A DNA stretch of 64,000 nt, taken from PALSA-610 sp038239145. GTDB taxonomy: Bacteria; Actinomycetota; Acidimicrobiia; IMCC26256; PALSA-610. The position numbers and the translations under genes are program-made. Shown piece by piece: positions 49,470 to 58,017 of this stretch (position 1 is the first letter of the stretch; every line of letters begins with the position of its first letter). The notes beneath the pieces were generated by a model. That model searched no databases. It was not told where the DNA came from and was given only the letters and a program-made list of their open reading frames with translations. The DNA lies in NCBI GenBank assembly GCA_038239145.1, contig JBBSFB010000016.1:11483-75482 (forward strand), in the 5' to 3' direction.

Positions 49470-51707
49470 TCATCCGATGCTTGCGTGATCGTCGGCGCGG
49501 GTCGGTCGTTCGGATCGGCTCCCGGTCGCGGCGACGACGATGGCGACGCCGAGCGCCACGCTGATCAATCCGAGTATCCACCGCGCGTATGGCGAGCCGA
49601 GATCGGTCACGGCGCGGCCGATACGTGTAATCGTCCAGTCGACCCGCGCGACGATCGCCGACGGTGCTCTGGTGAAGTACTCGCTCGTATCGTTCGCGTC
49701 GCCGCGCGTCTCGATCTGCACGGCGTTGCCACTGGGCGCGATGTGACGGACCCTGTGCGTCAGCAGCTCGCCCGTCTCCGGATCCTCGAGCGTGACAATG
49801 GCGCCGGTCTGGAGGTCTGCGGCCCGCGTCCACTCGACCACGACGACGTCACCGACGACCAGCGTCGGCGCCATCGAGGCGCTCCGCACGATGAGAGGCC
49901 GGTAACCGAGCCCGAGCAGCGTCAGCGTCGCGAGCGCGACCGCGGCGGTCGCCCCGACGACGAAGAGCTCGACGCGGCCGATCACGCGCCGCACGATGTC
50001 GGCGCGCGAACCCTCATCGTCCAGCACGGTCCGACTCTCGCGTACTCCGGCAGCGGGACTTATCCGTGGCGTCGTGACTCCCGCTGCCGAGAACAGCTCC
50101 CGGATCCAGCGCACGCGATTCGCATGATCCATCGAAAGCGACAGGCCGACGATCGCGCCGAGTGGAGTCGCTCGTCGACCTGCGACAACGGCTGTCGTCT
50201 GGAATGCCGTCGCGTCCGAGAAGACCATCGAGATCGACACCACCGAGCCGCGACCCATCTCGGGAAGCTGACCCATCACCGCCAGCCCCTGGGGTGAGGC
50301 GTTCACCGCGCGAGCCGGATGCCCGTCGACGAGGACCGCTATGTCGGTCGGGAGGCGGTACGCACTCCGTTCCCACGCTCGCTTGCCGATCGCGCGCACC
50401 GCAAACAACCACATCACCACGAGCTCGATGATCGCGACCGCAACGGGAACGTCCACAGAGTGATTGGCAACCGGCGCCCGGTCGATGACCGCGACCGTGG
50501 TGAGGAGACTCAGCACGAGCGCGGCGGCGAGTAGCGGCTGGTCAGGGACGCGAAAGTGGCTCGCGCCTACGCGCCCGGTGACCGCCGAGGAAATCGCGAC
50601 GATGGACCCCGGTGCGTCGTACGCCGTGGCCCGGGCCTCGCGCAGAGGATGCAGCTCGACGCGATACGACACCCGGCTCGCGACCCAACGCGCCGCGGCC
50701 ACGAGGGCCGCGCACCCGAAGAACAGTGGAGGTGGGCATCGAAGCGGAAAGCGACCCGACCACGCGATGCCCAGTGGAATCAACGTCCAGATCACGAGCG
50801 ACCAGCCCGACAGCTCGCGGGACAACGCGATCGCGGCCGCCAACCGGGCACGTGTCCGACCGGTCTGCGTTGCGCCGGCAAGATCCGCGACTGCGCCGCG
50901 TCTGCGCAAGAGCTCCGTGGGCCAAAACGGGGGGGCGTCAGCGGGTGCAGCCCGACGGGCTACCGCTTCGCACAAATCGATGCCGCGGAACCCGCGCGAT
51001 CTCTGCACGCGCATCCACGCGCCCCAGGGCACTCCGGGCTCGAACGACAGCGCGCGTGCGAGATCGGAGCGCACGATGGTCGCATCGGGCTCCCAGACAT
51101 CGGCGCCCGCGGCGCGCACTTGCGATCGCCCGCGAGCGCGCAGCAGTTCGCGCTCCGGGGGGGCGAATCTGTCGGCGTTGAACGACGGCGCCGATCCGAC
51201 CGCCCAGCCGATGTCGTCGCGGAGCTGCCCGGCCGCGGCCGCGCACGCATCCGAGACCGGAAACGCACTCGCGGAAACGAACAACATGGCATGGGTCGTG
51301 ATCGACTCGATCGCGTTGGCAAGCGCCTCCTCGAGCGTCGGCGCGACATAGACGCTGAGGTCGAGGTGCGCCTCGAGCTCGTCGAGAAGATCGCGATTGC
51401 GCGTCGAAAGGACGACCGTCGGCCCTGCTTGTGCAGCCAGCACGATGCTCGGTCGCGCTACCTCGTCGGATTCGGCCCCGAGCCGCACGACGGTCGTCAC
51501 CGAACCCGTGCGGCGTGCGGGAGGCGGTGGGAGTACGAGGCGGCGGGAGAAGGCGTCGACGGCGAACGCGACGCCGCCCCACCCGATCCCGACGAACACC
51601 AGCGCGCCGACGATCGCATCCGCCGGGCGGAGCAAAACCGCCGTCGCGCCGGTCAGAACGACCGACGCGACGGCGACGAGCAGTTCAAAGGCCCGCGCCG
51701 GTCTCAC
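49470..51707 (-). CDS. membrane protein: BcsA-like region + PilZ domain + SipW-type signal peptidase
   Basis: 745 residues. Helices at about 8-50, a GT-A-like region at 70-300 whose DxD site reads SAS (VSASAFPVSD), helices at about 305-350 and 390-440, a PilZ domain from 447 with both c-di-GMP motifs (RSAYR as RxxxR; NASPQG as NxSxxG), a helix near 545-570, then a type I signal peptidase domain of the SipW/archaeal Ser-His kind: Ser611 in RSASMAPTLVVGD and His651 in LLTHRVRHI, followed by RGDAND, and a last helix near 705-722. The order TM-GT-TM-PilZ is that of BcsA; a peptidase fused to it is unusual. GTG start overlaps the stop of the LPXTG gene (GTGA), which makes that protein the obvious substrate. 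Confidence 0.75.
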   Translation of the reverse strand: MRPARAFELLVAVASVVLTGATAVLLRPADAIVGALVFVGIGWGGVAFAVDAFSRRLVLPPPPARRTGSVTTVVRLGAESDEVARPSIVLAAQAGPTVVLSTRNRDLLDELEAHLDLSVYVAPTLEEALANAIESITTHAMLFVSASAFPVSDACAAAAGQLRDDIGWAVGSAPSFNADRFAPPERELLRARGRSQVRAAGADVWEPDATIVRSDLARALSFEPGVPWGAWMRVQRSRGFRGIDLCEAVARRAAPADAPPFWPTELLRRRGAVADLAGATQTGRTRARLAAAIALSRELSGWSLVIWTLIPLGIAWSGRFPLRCPPPLFFGCAALVAAARWVASRVSYRVELHPLREARATAYDAPGSIVAISSAVTGRVGASHFRVPDQPLLAAALVLSLLTTVAVIDRAPVANHSVDVPVAVAIIELVVMWLFAVRAIGKRAWERSAYRLPTDIAVLVDGHPARAVNASPQGLAVMGQLPEMGRGSVVSISMVFSDATAFQTTAVVAGRRATPLGAIVGLSLSMDHANRVRWIRELFSAAGVTTPRISPAAGVRESRTVLDDEGSRADIVRRVIGRVELFVVGATAAVALATLTLLGLGYRPLIVRSASMAPTLVVGDVVVVEWTRAADLQTGAIVTLEDPETGELLTHRVRHIAPSGNAVQIETRGDANDTSEYFTRAPSAIVARVDWTITRIGRAVTDLGSPYARWILGLISVALGVAIVVAATGSRSERPTRADDHASIG

Positions 51708-52663
51708 GCCCAGTGCCGGCGCCGCCCGACGATCACCAGCGCGGCACCGCCCGCGAGCATCAGCGTGCCGAAGGCAATGAGCGGCAGCGACGCAGAACCG
51801 GTACGGGGCAAGGAATTCGAGCCGGTTCCGGCATCACGAGGCACGGGCACGATGGAGGTCGAGGTGGCTCCGAGCGGGAGGACGTTCGTCGGTGCCGTGC
51901 TCCCGGGCGACGTCGACGTCGCGCCTTCCATGCTCGACCCGGTCGTCGGAACGGTTATCGCATCTCTGGCTAGCGATGTCGTCGTGGAGGAAGGAACGGT
52001 CGTCGCCGTTGCGTGGGTTGGGGTCGTGCTCGTTGGTGCGACGGTCGGCGGCACGGTCGTCGGTGCGACGGTCGGCGGCACGGTCGTCGACTCTGTGGTC
52101 GGTGCGATGGTCGTCGACTCTGTGGCCGGCGACGTCGTGGTCTCGTTCGGGACCGTGGGGGACGGAACAGTCGGTGTCGTGGTCGAGTTCGGCGCGGTCG
52201 ACGTGCTCGTCGTGGTGGTGGAGTCAGCGATGGGCGCGCAGAATTGGACGTTCGAGACGTCGGGGTGGCTCCCGCTTCCGACGAGCGGGAGGCCGTCGTT
52301 CGAGAAGACGCCGTGGAAGCTGGGCGGGCTGAACGACATGATGACTGCGTTGGGACCACCCTTGACGATGACGTCCGCAATGGCGACCTCGGAGTCCCAG
52401 GTTCCGCCGGTCGCCGACCCGCTCGTGATCGTCACGGCGTGCTCGTTTCCGTCGGGGCTCTCGAAGTTGTAGTTCCCGCCTTGGAACTCGAACTTCGCGA
52501 CGAGTGTCGTCCCACTCGGGCACGGCACGTTTCCGCCGTTGAGCTGGGAGGTGGTCGTTTGCAGCAATCCGGCGCCGATCACGACGACGCCGAAGACGAT
52601 CAAGGCGAGTGCCCCCTGCCGCGACCGAACAAGCCTGGAGAAACGACTTCCGTGGGTCGCCAT
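51704..52663 (-). CDS. LPXTG-anchored surface protein with Thr/Pro stalk
   Basis: 319 residues. N-terminal export helix (GALALIVFGVVVIGAGLL), a globular part to about 150 (FEFQGGNYNFESPDGNEHAV... SFSPPSFHGVFSNDGLP), a stalk of TTT/PTV repeats at 155-275, then LPRTG at 285, a hydrophobic helix and the basic tail RRRHWA, a sortase sorting signal. The second ATG of MKMATHG (52663) is chosen since GGAGG stands six bases before it. Sortase is not in the window. Probably processed by the signal peptidase encoded next in the operon. Confidence 0.85.
   Translation of the reverse strand: MATHGSRFSRLVRSRQGALALIVFGVVVIGAGLLQTTTSQLNGGNVPCPSGTTLVAKFEFQGGNYNFESPDGNEHAVTITSGSATGGTWDSEVAIADVIVKGGPNAVIMSFSPPSFHGVFSNDGLPLVGSGSHPDVSNVQFCAPIADSTTTTSTSTAPNSTTTPTVPSPTVPNETTTSPATESTTIAPTTESTTVPPTVAPTTVPPTVAPTSTTPTHATATTVPSSTTTSLARDAITVPTTGSSMEGATSTSPGSTAPTNVLPLGATSTSIVPVPRDAGTGSNSLPRTGSASLPLIAFGTLMLAGGAALVIVGRRRHWA
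52035..52115 (-). repeat. 27-bp tandem repeat in the stalk of the LPXTG protein
   Basis: Two identical 27-bp units (52035-52061, 52062-52088) plus a diverged third. They encode nine-residue TVPPTVAPT-type repeats, so stalk length can vary by unit gain or loss. Confidence 0.8.
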
Positions 52664-52823
52664 CTTCATCCTCCGCTGGGTGGGCACGCGCCGGCCGCGA
52701 ACCTCTCTCCATCCCTTCGGCAATCCGCAGCCCGCCCTGAGGCCCAACGGCACTCGGTCGGACGCGGGGTTTCGGCCGCCGTGAGTCGCGCCGACTTCTT
52801 GTTGCGTCCTCGTCCGGTCATCA

Positions 52824-53258
52824 TTGGATGCCGGTATCGCAATCGATGTCGGCGCAGGTCACAAGCCCGGCAGTGACGTTGACGGTGTGAGTCGGGCAGC
52901 GCGGGAGCATGCTCGACGCCAGGGTGACGATGGCCCACGACCCCGCGGCGAGTTGCAAACGGTATGTGCCGCCTGCAGTCGTGTGTGTCGAGGCGACGAC
53001 ACGCGTTCCGGCTCGTGCCTGCACTTCGTTGCCAATGAGGGGCCTCGGCGGACACGGGTGACCGATTCGTTCGACGGGACAGGTCGGGCCGGCCGTGACT
53101 CGCCCGATGAGGACGTCGATGTGTGCCTGAGTGGTCGGGGTTGTCGAAGTTGCCTGGAGAGTCCCGCATGCGGCGAGACCGACGTCGATGCGATCGCGCT
53201 GCCGTTCTGTACGCGCCTGGCTAGTTGTAGTGACCTGTCCCGCTCCCTCATCCTGCAC
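52824..53258 (-). CDS. secreted-type protein with carboxypeptidase-regulatory-like fold
   Basis: The C-terminal 100 residues (HIDVLIGRVTAGPTCPVERI... VQARAGTRVVASTHTTAGGTYRLQLAAGSWAIVTL) match the common actinobacterial beta-sandwich with TAGPTCP motif. An LAACGT sequence before it looks like a lipobox, but the residues before that are not hydrophobic, so a signal peptide is missing or lost to a frameshift. Start at GTG 53258 is arbitrary; the frame is open to 53447, into the arm repeats. From here to attR nothing else is seen. Confidence 0.45.
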
Positions 53259-53420
53259 ATCGACGGCACAGCCGCGGGCTGCTCGCTCGACGACGAAGAC
53301 GGGTGCCGCGCGCGCGAGCTGCGGCACGCGGGCGACGCGGTCACGTGCTGGCGATCGTGGGCCGACGACGGGTGCAACGCGTGCGGGGTGCATCCGTGAA
53401 CCTGACACGCCGGTCATAGA

Positions 53421-53447
53421 AAGTCCGCGCGAAGTCCGCGCGCTCAT
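53421..53447 (+). repeat. integrase arm-type repeat, right
   Basis: aagtccgcgcg twice within 27 bp, matching 47852-47878 with one mismatch, 103 bp from attR. Confidence 0.6.
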
Positions 53448-53549
53448 TCACTAACGCCAACGAACGACCGGGGACAACAAGCAGCGTTTCCGCTGGCCAG
53501 AGATGGGATCGGCGCAAGGTGTGCAGGTCGGAAAAGCGGCTGAAACGAA

Positions 53550-53592
53550 CTTCTAAGCCGTGGGTCGCAGGTTCGAATCCTGCCGGGCGCGC
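53550..53592 (+). repeat. attR (duplicate of the tRNA-Arg 3' half)
   Basis: Identical to 47739-47781 over 43 bp; no D-arm or 5' acceptor strand precedes it, so it is not a second tRNA gene. Confidence 0.85.
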
Positions 53593-53656
53593 TCAGTCGA
53601 TCTTCGCGCACCATGCCGCAGCCTTACTGGTGGTCGGAGTGCGCGGAGTGCGCCCG

Positions 53657-54059
53657 TTAACCGGGCGCGAGAACGTCGATGAGATCGCGCGCCAACGCCT
53701 CGTGCGCGCGACGTCCCACCGCGGCGACCTGTGCTCCTGCACCGAGCGCCAGCTCTACGGCAATCGCGCCGACACCACCGGTCGCGCCCAAGATCAACGC
53801 CGTCTGGCCGTTCGCCCAACCCGCCGAAACGGAACCGCGCCCGGGGTGCAGTCAGTCCCGGCAACGCGAGCGCAGCCGCGTCGCCCGAAGCGAGCAAGGC
53901 GGGCTTGAGCGCAAGGTTGCGTGCCTCGACGACGACGTACCCGGCCGCGGCGCCGCCGCGGTACCAGTCGATGATGCCGTACACGTGGTCACCGACCGCG
54001 AAGCCCATGGATCCCCACCCGAGCGCGACCAGGCGCAGTGCTCGCATCTGGTCGGGCAT
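53657..54059 (-). pseudogene. remnant of an MDR-family alcohol dehydrogenase/quinone reductase
   Basis: FAVGDHVYGIIDWYRGGAAA continues as YVVVEARNLALKPALL and DAAALALPGLTA in one frame; after a shift near 53830 another frame gives the NAD(P) loop TALILGATGGVGAIAVELAL, stopping at 53657. The N-terminal catalytic domain and the C-terminus are missing. Lies just outside attR. Confidence 0.6.
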
Positions 54060-54168
54060 CGTGACCCCTCTCGCTGGGAAGATCTCGTCCCCCAGATTTA
54101 CTCAATCGCCGAGACGGGAAAAGACGACGAAGACCGGCGCCACCGGCCCTAGGTCTAGTGCGCGGGCT

Positions 54169-54747
54169 CTAGTAGCCGTAGCCACCCGACGACGATGATG
54201 TCGTCGGAGTCGTCACCGCGGGCGCGGCCGATGCCGCGACGGTCGAGACGTGCCACACGCCACCGAAGCTCGCGAGTCCGTCGCCGTTCGTATCGCCGGG
54301 TGCCCTGTCGCCCTGGAAGCGGTACAACGGCGCGCCGTCCTCGGTCACGTGGGTTCCGTTCGACTTCACGACGGTTCCGAGACCGGTCACGCCGCCTCCC
54401 GCAACGGCGGTGCTCTGGCCCGTGGGCAACGCGAGCGGCGGCCACGCGGTCGCGCACGCACCGGTGCAGGCAACCGGGACACCGTTGTGCTTCAACGTGT
54501 ACAACGTCATCCCGTTCGCGTCGACCAATACAGTACCGAGCTTCGTCAACGTCGAAGTCTTCACGACCGCGTTCGCCGGCGACTTCGCGGCCGCGGGTTG
54601 CGCGCCGGGCGACACACTCGCCTTCGACGATCCCGACGAGCCACACGCGGCGAGCGCGATCACTGCGGTGATGCCGATCACGTGCGCGGCGCCTCGCCGC
54701 GCGAACGTTGATCGAGCGTTGCCTTCGGTTGCTTCGTGCGTCTTCAT
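54169..54747 (-). CDS. secreted lipoprotein with COG4315-type repeats
   Basis: 192 residues. Signal peptide with lipobox LAAC (Cys35). Two copies of the short repeat seen in COG4315 proteins: TLVDANGMTLYTLKHNG... CTGACATAWPPL and ...TVVKSNGTHVTEDGAPLYRFQGD. Heme or electron transfer has been suggested for such proteins, but function is open. A Ser/Gly/Tyr tail ends the protein. ATG at 54747; a GTG four codons earlier is possible. Confidence 0.85.
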   Translation of the reverse strand: MKTHEATEGNARSTFARRGAAHVIGITAVIALAACGSSGSSKASVSPGAQPAAAKSPANAVVKTSTLTKLGTVLVDANGMTLYTLKHNGVPVACTGACATAWPPLALPTGQSTAVAGGGVTGLGTVVKSNGTHVTEDGAPLYRFQGDRAPGDTNGDGLASFGGVWHVSTVAASAAPAVTTPTTSSSSGGYGY

Positions 54748-54900
54748 CTGTATCGCCACCGTTCGTTCCGTCGCATTCGTTTGTTCGTGCGACGTGTATG
54801 AATACGGATTGCGGCGATACGCGGTTCACGGGAAAGGCGGCGGCTCGGGTCGAAATATCTCCTGGGAATATCCGCGGCCCCGACCGGCCTTGCAATTCGC

Positions 54901-55467
54901 ATGACCGAAGCACCGAAGGTCGAGCTCCTCTTCGTATCCGGCAGCCTGCAGCGGGTCTCCGCCAACCGGGCTCTGCTCGCAACCGCGGCCCGTTGCGCGC
55001 CCGAGACAACGCACATCTTCGAGTTCGACGGAATCGCCGATCTTCCGCACTTCAATCACGATCTCGACGGCGACGACATCGCGGCTCTCGCGGAGTGGCG
55101 CGCCGCGATCGCGCATTCCGACGCGGTCGTGATCGCAGCGCCCGAGTACGCGCACTCGTTGCCCGGCTCGCTCAAGAACGCGCTCGACTGGGTCGTCGGC
55201 AGCGGTGAGCTCTACGACAAGCCGGTCGCGCTCATGAGCGCGGCGACTAGCGGTGGCCACCGCTCCCTCGACGCGCTGGCGCAGACGTTGCGCGCCCAAG
55301 GCGCGCAGATCGAAGCGCAACTCTCGGTGCCGGGCGTGCGCCCGAAGCTCGACGAGACGGGCGACCTCGCCCCCGCCCCGACATTCGATGTCGTGGGCGG
55401 GTGGGTGGGCGAATTTTACGACGCGGCCCACCGCGCGCGGGTGGCCCCGCCCGCTACAAACTCATAG
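54901..55467 (+). CDS. NADPH-dependent FMN reductase
   Basis: 188-residue flavodoxin-fold reductase: FVSGSLQRVSANRALL phosphate loop, VVIAAPEYAHSLPGSLKNALDWVVGS isoalloxazine-binding motif. Reduces FMN, quinones or azo compounds. Convergent with the helicase gene 12 bp later. Confidence 0.92.
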   Translation: MTEAPKVELLFVSGSLQRVSANRALLATAARCAPETTHIFEFDGIADLPHFNHDLDGDDIAALAEWRAAIAHSDAVVIAAPEYAHSLPGSLKNALDWVVGSGELYDKPVALMSAATSGGHRSLDALAQTLRAQGAQIEAQLSVPGVRPKLDETGDLAPAPTFDVVGGWVGEFYDAAHRARVAPPATNS

Positions 55468-55479
55468 CTCTCCGCGCAA

Positions 55480-56763
55480 CTAGCCGCGACGCTGACGACC
55501 GCGATTGCGATCACGGTCGCGCGCGCCTTGACCCCTACGGGGAGGCGTAGCACCGTCGGGCCGATGTGCACCGTGACGCGCGGACCGCGCGTCGGTACGA
55601 CGCGGCGCGTTCTCGGACGGCGCCGGAAGCGGTTCGCGCGTGCTCACCGGAGCCCGGCCGACCCGCTCGAGCTCGCCGACGAGACCGATGTCCTTCTGCA
55701 GCCGGCGCACGTCGCGCACCATCGCATCCGACACCAGCGTCACCACGACACCGGTGGCGCCGGCGCGGCCGGTACGACCGGAGCGGTGAAGGTACGCCTT
55801 GGCGTCCTCGGCGAGGTCGAAGTGGACCACGCACGCGACACCGTCGACGTGGATACCGCGCGCGGCGACGTCGGTGGCGACGAGCGCGTCGACCTGACCC
55901 TGCTTGAACGACTGCAGCGCCCGATCACGCTGGCTCTGCGAACGACCACCGTGGATCGAAGCCGCGCTCACGCCCGAGGCGGAGAGCTGCTTCACCAAGC
56001 GGTCGGCGCCGTGACGCGTACGGCAGAACACGATCGTCGAACCGTGCTTGTCGATGAGCGTCGCGGTGTGCCGGGGACGGTCGGTCGCCTCGATGTGCCA
56101 GAACGCGTGCGTCGACGCGTCGAGGTCGGGCTCGACGTCGCCGACCTCGTGCCGGACCGGGTCGGTCTGGTACTCACGGGTGAGCGCACCGATATCGCCG
56201 TCGAGCGTGGCCGAGAACAGGATCGTCTGGCGGTTCTCGGAAACGAGGTCGAGGAGCTTGCGGACCTGGGGCAGGAAGCCCATGTCGGCCATGCGGTCGG
56301 CCTCGTCGATCACGACGATCTCGATGCCGTCGAGTTCGACCGCACGCCGCTCCACCAGGTCGATGAGGCGGCCCGGGCAGGCGACGAGGATGTCGACGCC
56401 GCGGCGAAGCTCGCGTACCTGGGTGTCGTAGCCGACGCCGCCGTACACGGAGATGACGCGACGGCCGCGGGTCTTGGCCAGCGGCAGGAGGTCCTTTTGG
56501 ATCTGGGCGGCGAGCTCACGGGTGGGGGCGAGCACGAGCGCACCAGGACGCAGGCGGCGGGCACGCGGAACCCGCTCGACCAGCGGGATCCCGAAGGCGA
56601 GGGTCTTGCCCGAGCCGGTCGGGGCCCGACCGGAGATGTCGCGCCCGGCGAGGGCGTCGCGGATGGTGGCCGCCTGGATGGGGAACGGCTCGGTGATGTT
56701 GCGCTGCTTGAGCGCGTCGATGAGGTCGGCGGATACGCCGAGATCGGCAAAGCTGACTGACAC
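55480..56763 (-). CDS. DEAD-box RNA helicase
   Basis: 427 residues. Q-motif (ITEPFPIQAATI), APTGSGKT, PTRELA, GG, PGRLIDL, DEAD in VIDEADRM, SAT, and the second RecA domain with RGIHVDG and HRSGRTGR. Basic, Arg/Gly-rich tail. GTG at 56763 with AGGAG five bases upstream. RhlE/CsdA-like role in RNA remodelling, possibly in cold. Confidence 0.95.
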   Translation of the reverse strand: MSVSFADLGVSADLIDALKQRNITEPFPIQAATIRDALAGRDISGRAPTGSGKTLAFGIPLVERVPRARRLRPGALVLAPTRELAAQIQKDLLPLAKTRGRRVISVYGGVGYDTQVRELRRGVDILVACPGRLIDLVERRAVELDGIEIVVIDEADRMADMGFLPQVRKLLDLVSENRQTILFSATLDGDIGALTREYQTDPVRHEVGDVEPDLDASTHAFWHIEATDRPRHTATLIDKHGSTIVFCRTRHGADRLVKQLSASGVSAASIHGGRSQSQRDRALQSFKQGQVDALVATDVAARGIHVDGVACVVHFDLAEDAKAYLHRSGRTGRAGATGVVVTLVSDAMVRDVRRLQKDIGLVGELERVGRAPVSTREPLPAPSENAPRRTDARSARHGAHRPDGATPPRRGQGARDRDRNRGRQRRG

Positions 56764-57089
56764 AGTGCTCCTATTTCGAACGGCACCGCGCACGAAAGTT
56801 TCGATGATTCGCGAAGTCGCCAGGGAGCGATCTCACGCTCGCTGTAGCCCGTGCTGACGTGCAGCGAACAGACCCGGCGGTGCGGTGCAGAGCCCATGGT
56901 AGCGGACGGGGTCATTCCTCTCCGACTCATCGAGTGGCGGACCGGCCGCGCCCAGAGTGCAACCCGTCACAGTTCACGAGCCGGGCTGAACGTGGCGACC
57001 GTCCGGACCGATACCTCTCATGTCCCGGCGACTCCACCCCCCTAAGCCGCTGCGACCGGCCGGAGACGGCCCCATCGAACATCGGAGCG

Positions 57090-57118
57090 ACGGCCCCCGG
57101 TCTACGGACGGGGGCCGT
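57090..57118. terminator. perfect 9-bp hairpin in the 380-bp helicase-hydrolase gap
   Basis: ACGGCCCCC (57090-57098) pairs with GGGGGCCGT (57110-57118), followed by TCTCTGTT. It lies between divergent genes, where a terminator is not expected, so an untranslated RNA or a long helicase leader may end or fold here. The rest of 56764-57144 shows only short repeats. Confidence 0.35.
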
Positions 57119-57132
57119 TCTCTGTTGCCGCG

Positions 57133-57144
57133 TACGCTGCCCGG
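57133..57144 (+). promoter_or_regulatory. leaderless -10 box
   Basis: TACGCT, six bases, then ATG at 57145. Confidence 0.45.
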
Positions 57145-57840
57145 ATGCGAAATCAGTCCGTTGCCCTCGTGCACGGTGTCGCCTCGTCGTTCGAACACGG
57201 GTGGCGTGCGCCGGGTTGGGTCGACCTCCTCGCCGACGCCGAACGCCCCGCGATCGGCATCGACCTCCTCGGTCACGGAACTGGCGCTCCATCGCACGAT
57301 CCCGCCGAATACGCGCACCTCGACCGGTATCTCGAGGCCGCGCTTCCCGACACCGAGATCGACGCGATCGGGTTCTCGCTCGGTGCCCAGCTGCTGTTAC
57401 GTATCGCCGCCCGGACGCCGGAACGGTTCGGTCGCCTCGTCGTCATCGGCGTCGGGGCGAACATGTTCCGCAACGACGACAGCGGAGCGTTGGCCGACGC
57501 CTTCACCGACGAGGCGAGCGCCAACCCCGACGATCTCACGACCCGCCTGTTCGTGCAGTTGGCGCGCAGCGCCGGCAATGATCCCCTCGCGATCGCGGCG
57601 TGCCTGCGCCGGGAGTCGGAGCCCTTCACGGTGGCCGACGCCGGCCGGGTTACGTGCCCGACCCTCGTCATCATCGGCGACCGCGACTTCGCCGGGCCGC
57701 CCGACCCCTTGGTCGATGCGCTCCCCAACGCGCAGCTCGTCACGCTGAAGGGCGTCGACCACTTCCGCGCCCCGAGCGAATTCGACTGCATCGACGCCGC
57801 GCTCGAGTTCGTCGAAGCGGTCCCACCGCCCGCGTCGTAG
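57145..57840 (+). CDS. alpha/beta hydrolase
   Basis: 231 residues. Oxyanion region LVHGVASSFEHGW, nucleophile elbow GFSLGAQ, acid in IIGDRDFAGPP and His in GVDHFRAP complete the triad. Esterase or lipase-like; substrate unknown. Confidence 0.9.
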   Translation: MRNQSVALVHGVASSFEHGWRAPGWVDLLADAERPAIGIDLLGHGTGAPSHDPAEYAHLDRYLEAALPDTEIDAIGFSLGAQLLLRIAARTPERFGRLVVIGVGANMFRNDDSGALADAFTDEASANPDDLTTRLFVQLARSAGNDPLAIAACLRRESEPFTVADAGRVTCPTLVIIGDRDFAGPPDPLVDALPNAQLVTLKGVDHFRAPSEFDCIDAALEFVEAVPPPAS

Positions 57841-57942
57841 CGATCCGGGCCGAAGCTCGGTGGCCGGGCTCGGCGGGCGGCCCGAACTCGGCGGTCTGTA
57901 CTATGGCCGTTCCCCGGTCGGGGCTCGCTCCGGCCGGAACAT

Positions 57943-58017
57943 GGTGGTTGTAGCTCAGCTGGTTAGAGCGTCGGCTTGTGGTGCCGAAGGTCGCGGGTTC
58001 GAGCCCCGTCAGCCACC
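57943..58017 (+). tRNA. tRNA-His (GUG)
   Basis: Acceptor GTGGTTG/CAGCCAC with the extra G-1 paired to C73, D-arm TAGCTCAGCTGGTTAGAGC, anticodon loop TTGTGGT, T-arm GCGGGTTCGAGCCCCGT. No CCA encoded. Confidence 0.96.

Larger units (their letters stand above)
47739..53592. mobile_element. 5.8-kb integrated element at tRNA-Arg(UCU)
   Basis: Bounded by perfect 43-bp direct repeats, one within the tRNA and one at 53550-53592. Inside, next to the tRNA, is a decayed tyrosine integrase; cargo is the LPXTG protein operon and a secreted protein. No replication or transfer gene is seen, so it is a cargo island or the leftover of a larger element. The integrase is broken, so it can move only with help in trans. 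Confidence 0.85.

Noticed and set aside
52035..52115. CRISPR-like repeats
   Set aside because: The 27-bp units are directly tandem with no spacers and encode the stalk of the LPXTG protein.
52824..53399. Plus-strand protein opposite the TAGPTCP-type gene
   Set aside because: The minus strand carries the recognisable beta-sandwich motif; the plus frame is its shadow.
53550..53592. Second tRNA-Arg gene
   Set aside because: Only the 3' half is present; it is the right attachment site of the island.
49470..53592. A sortase gene in the island to pair with the LPXTG protein
   Set aside because: No TLxTC-type catalytic motif was found in any frame; the sortase must lie elsewhere.
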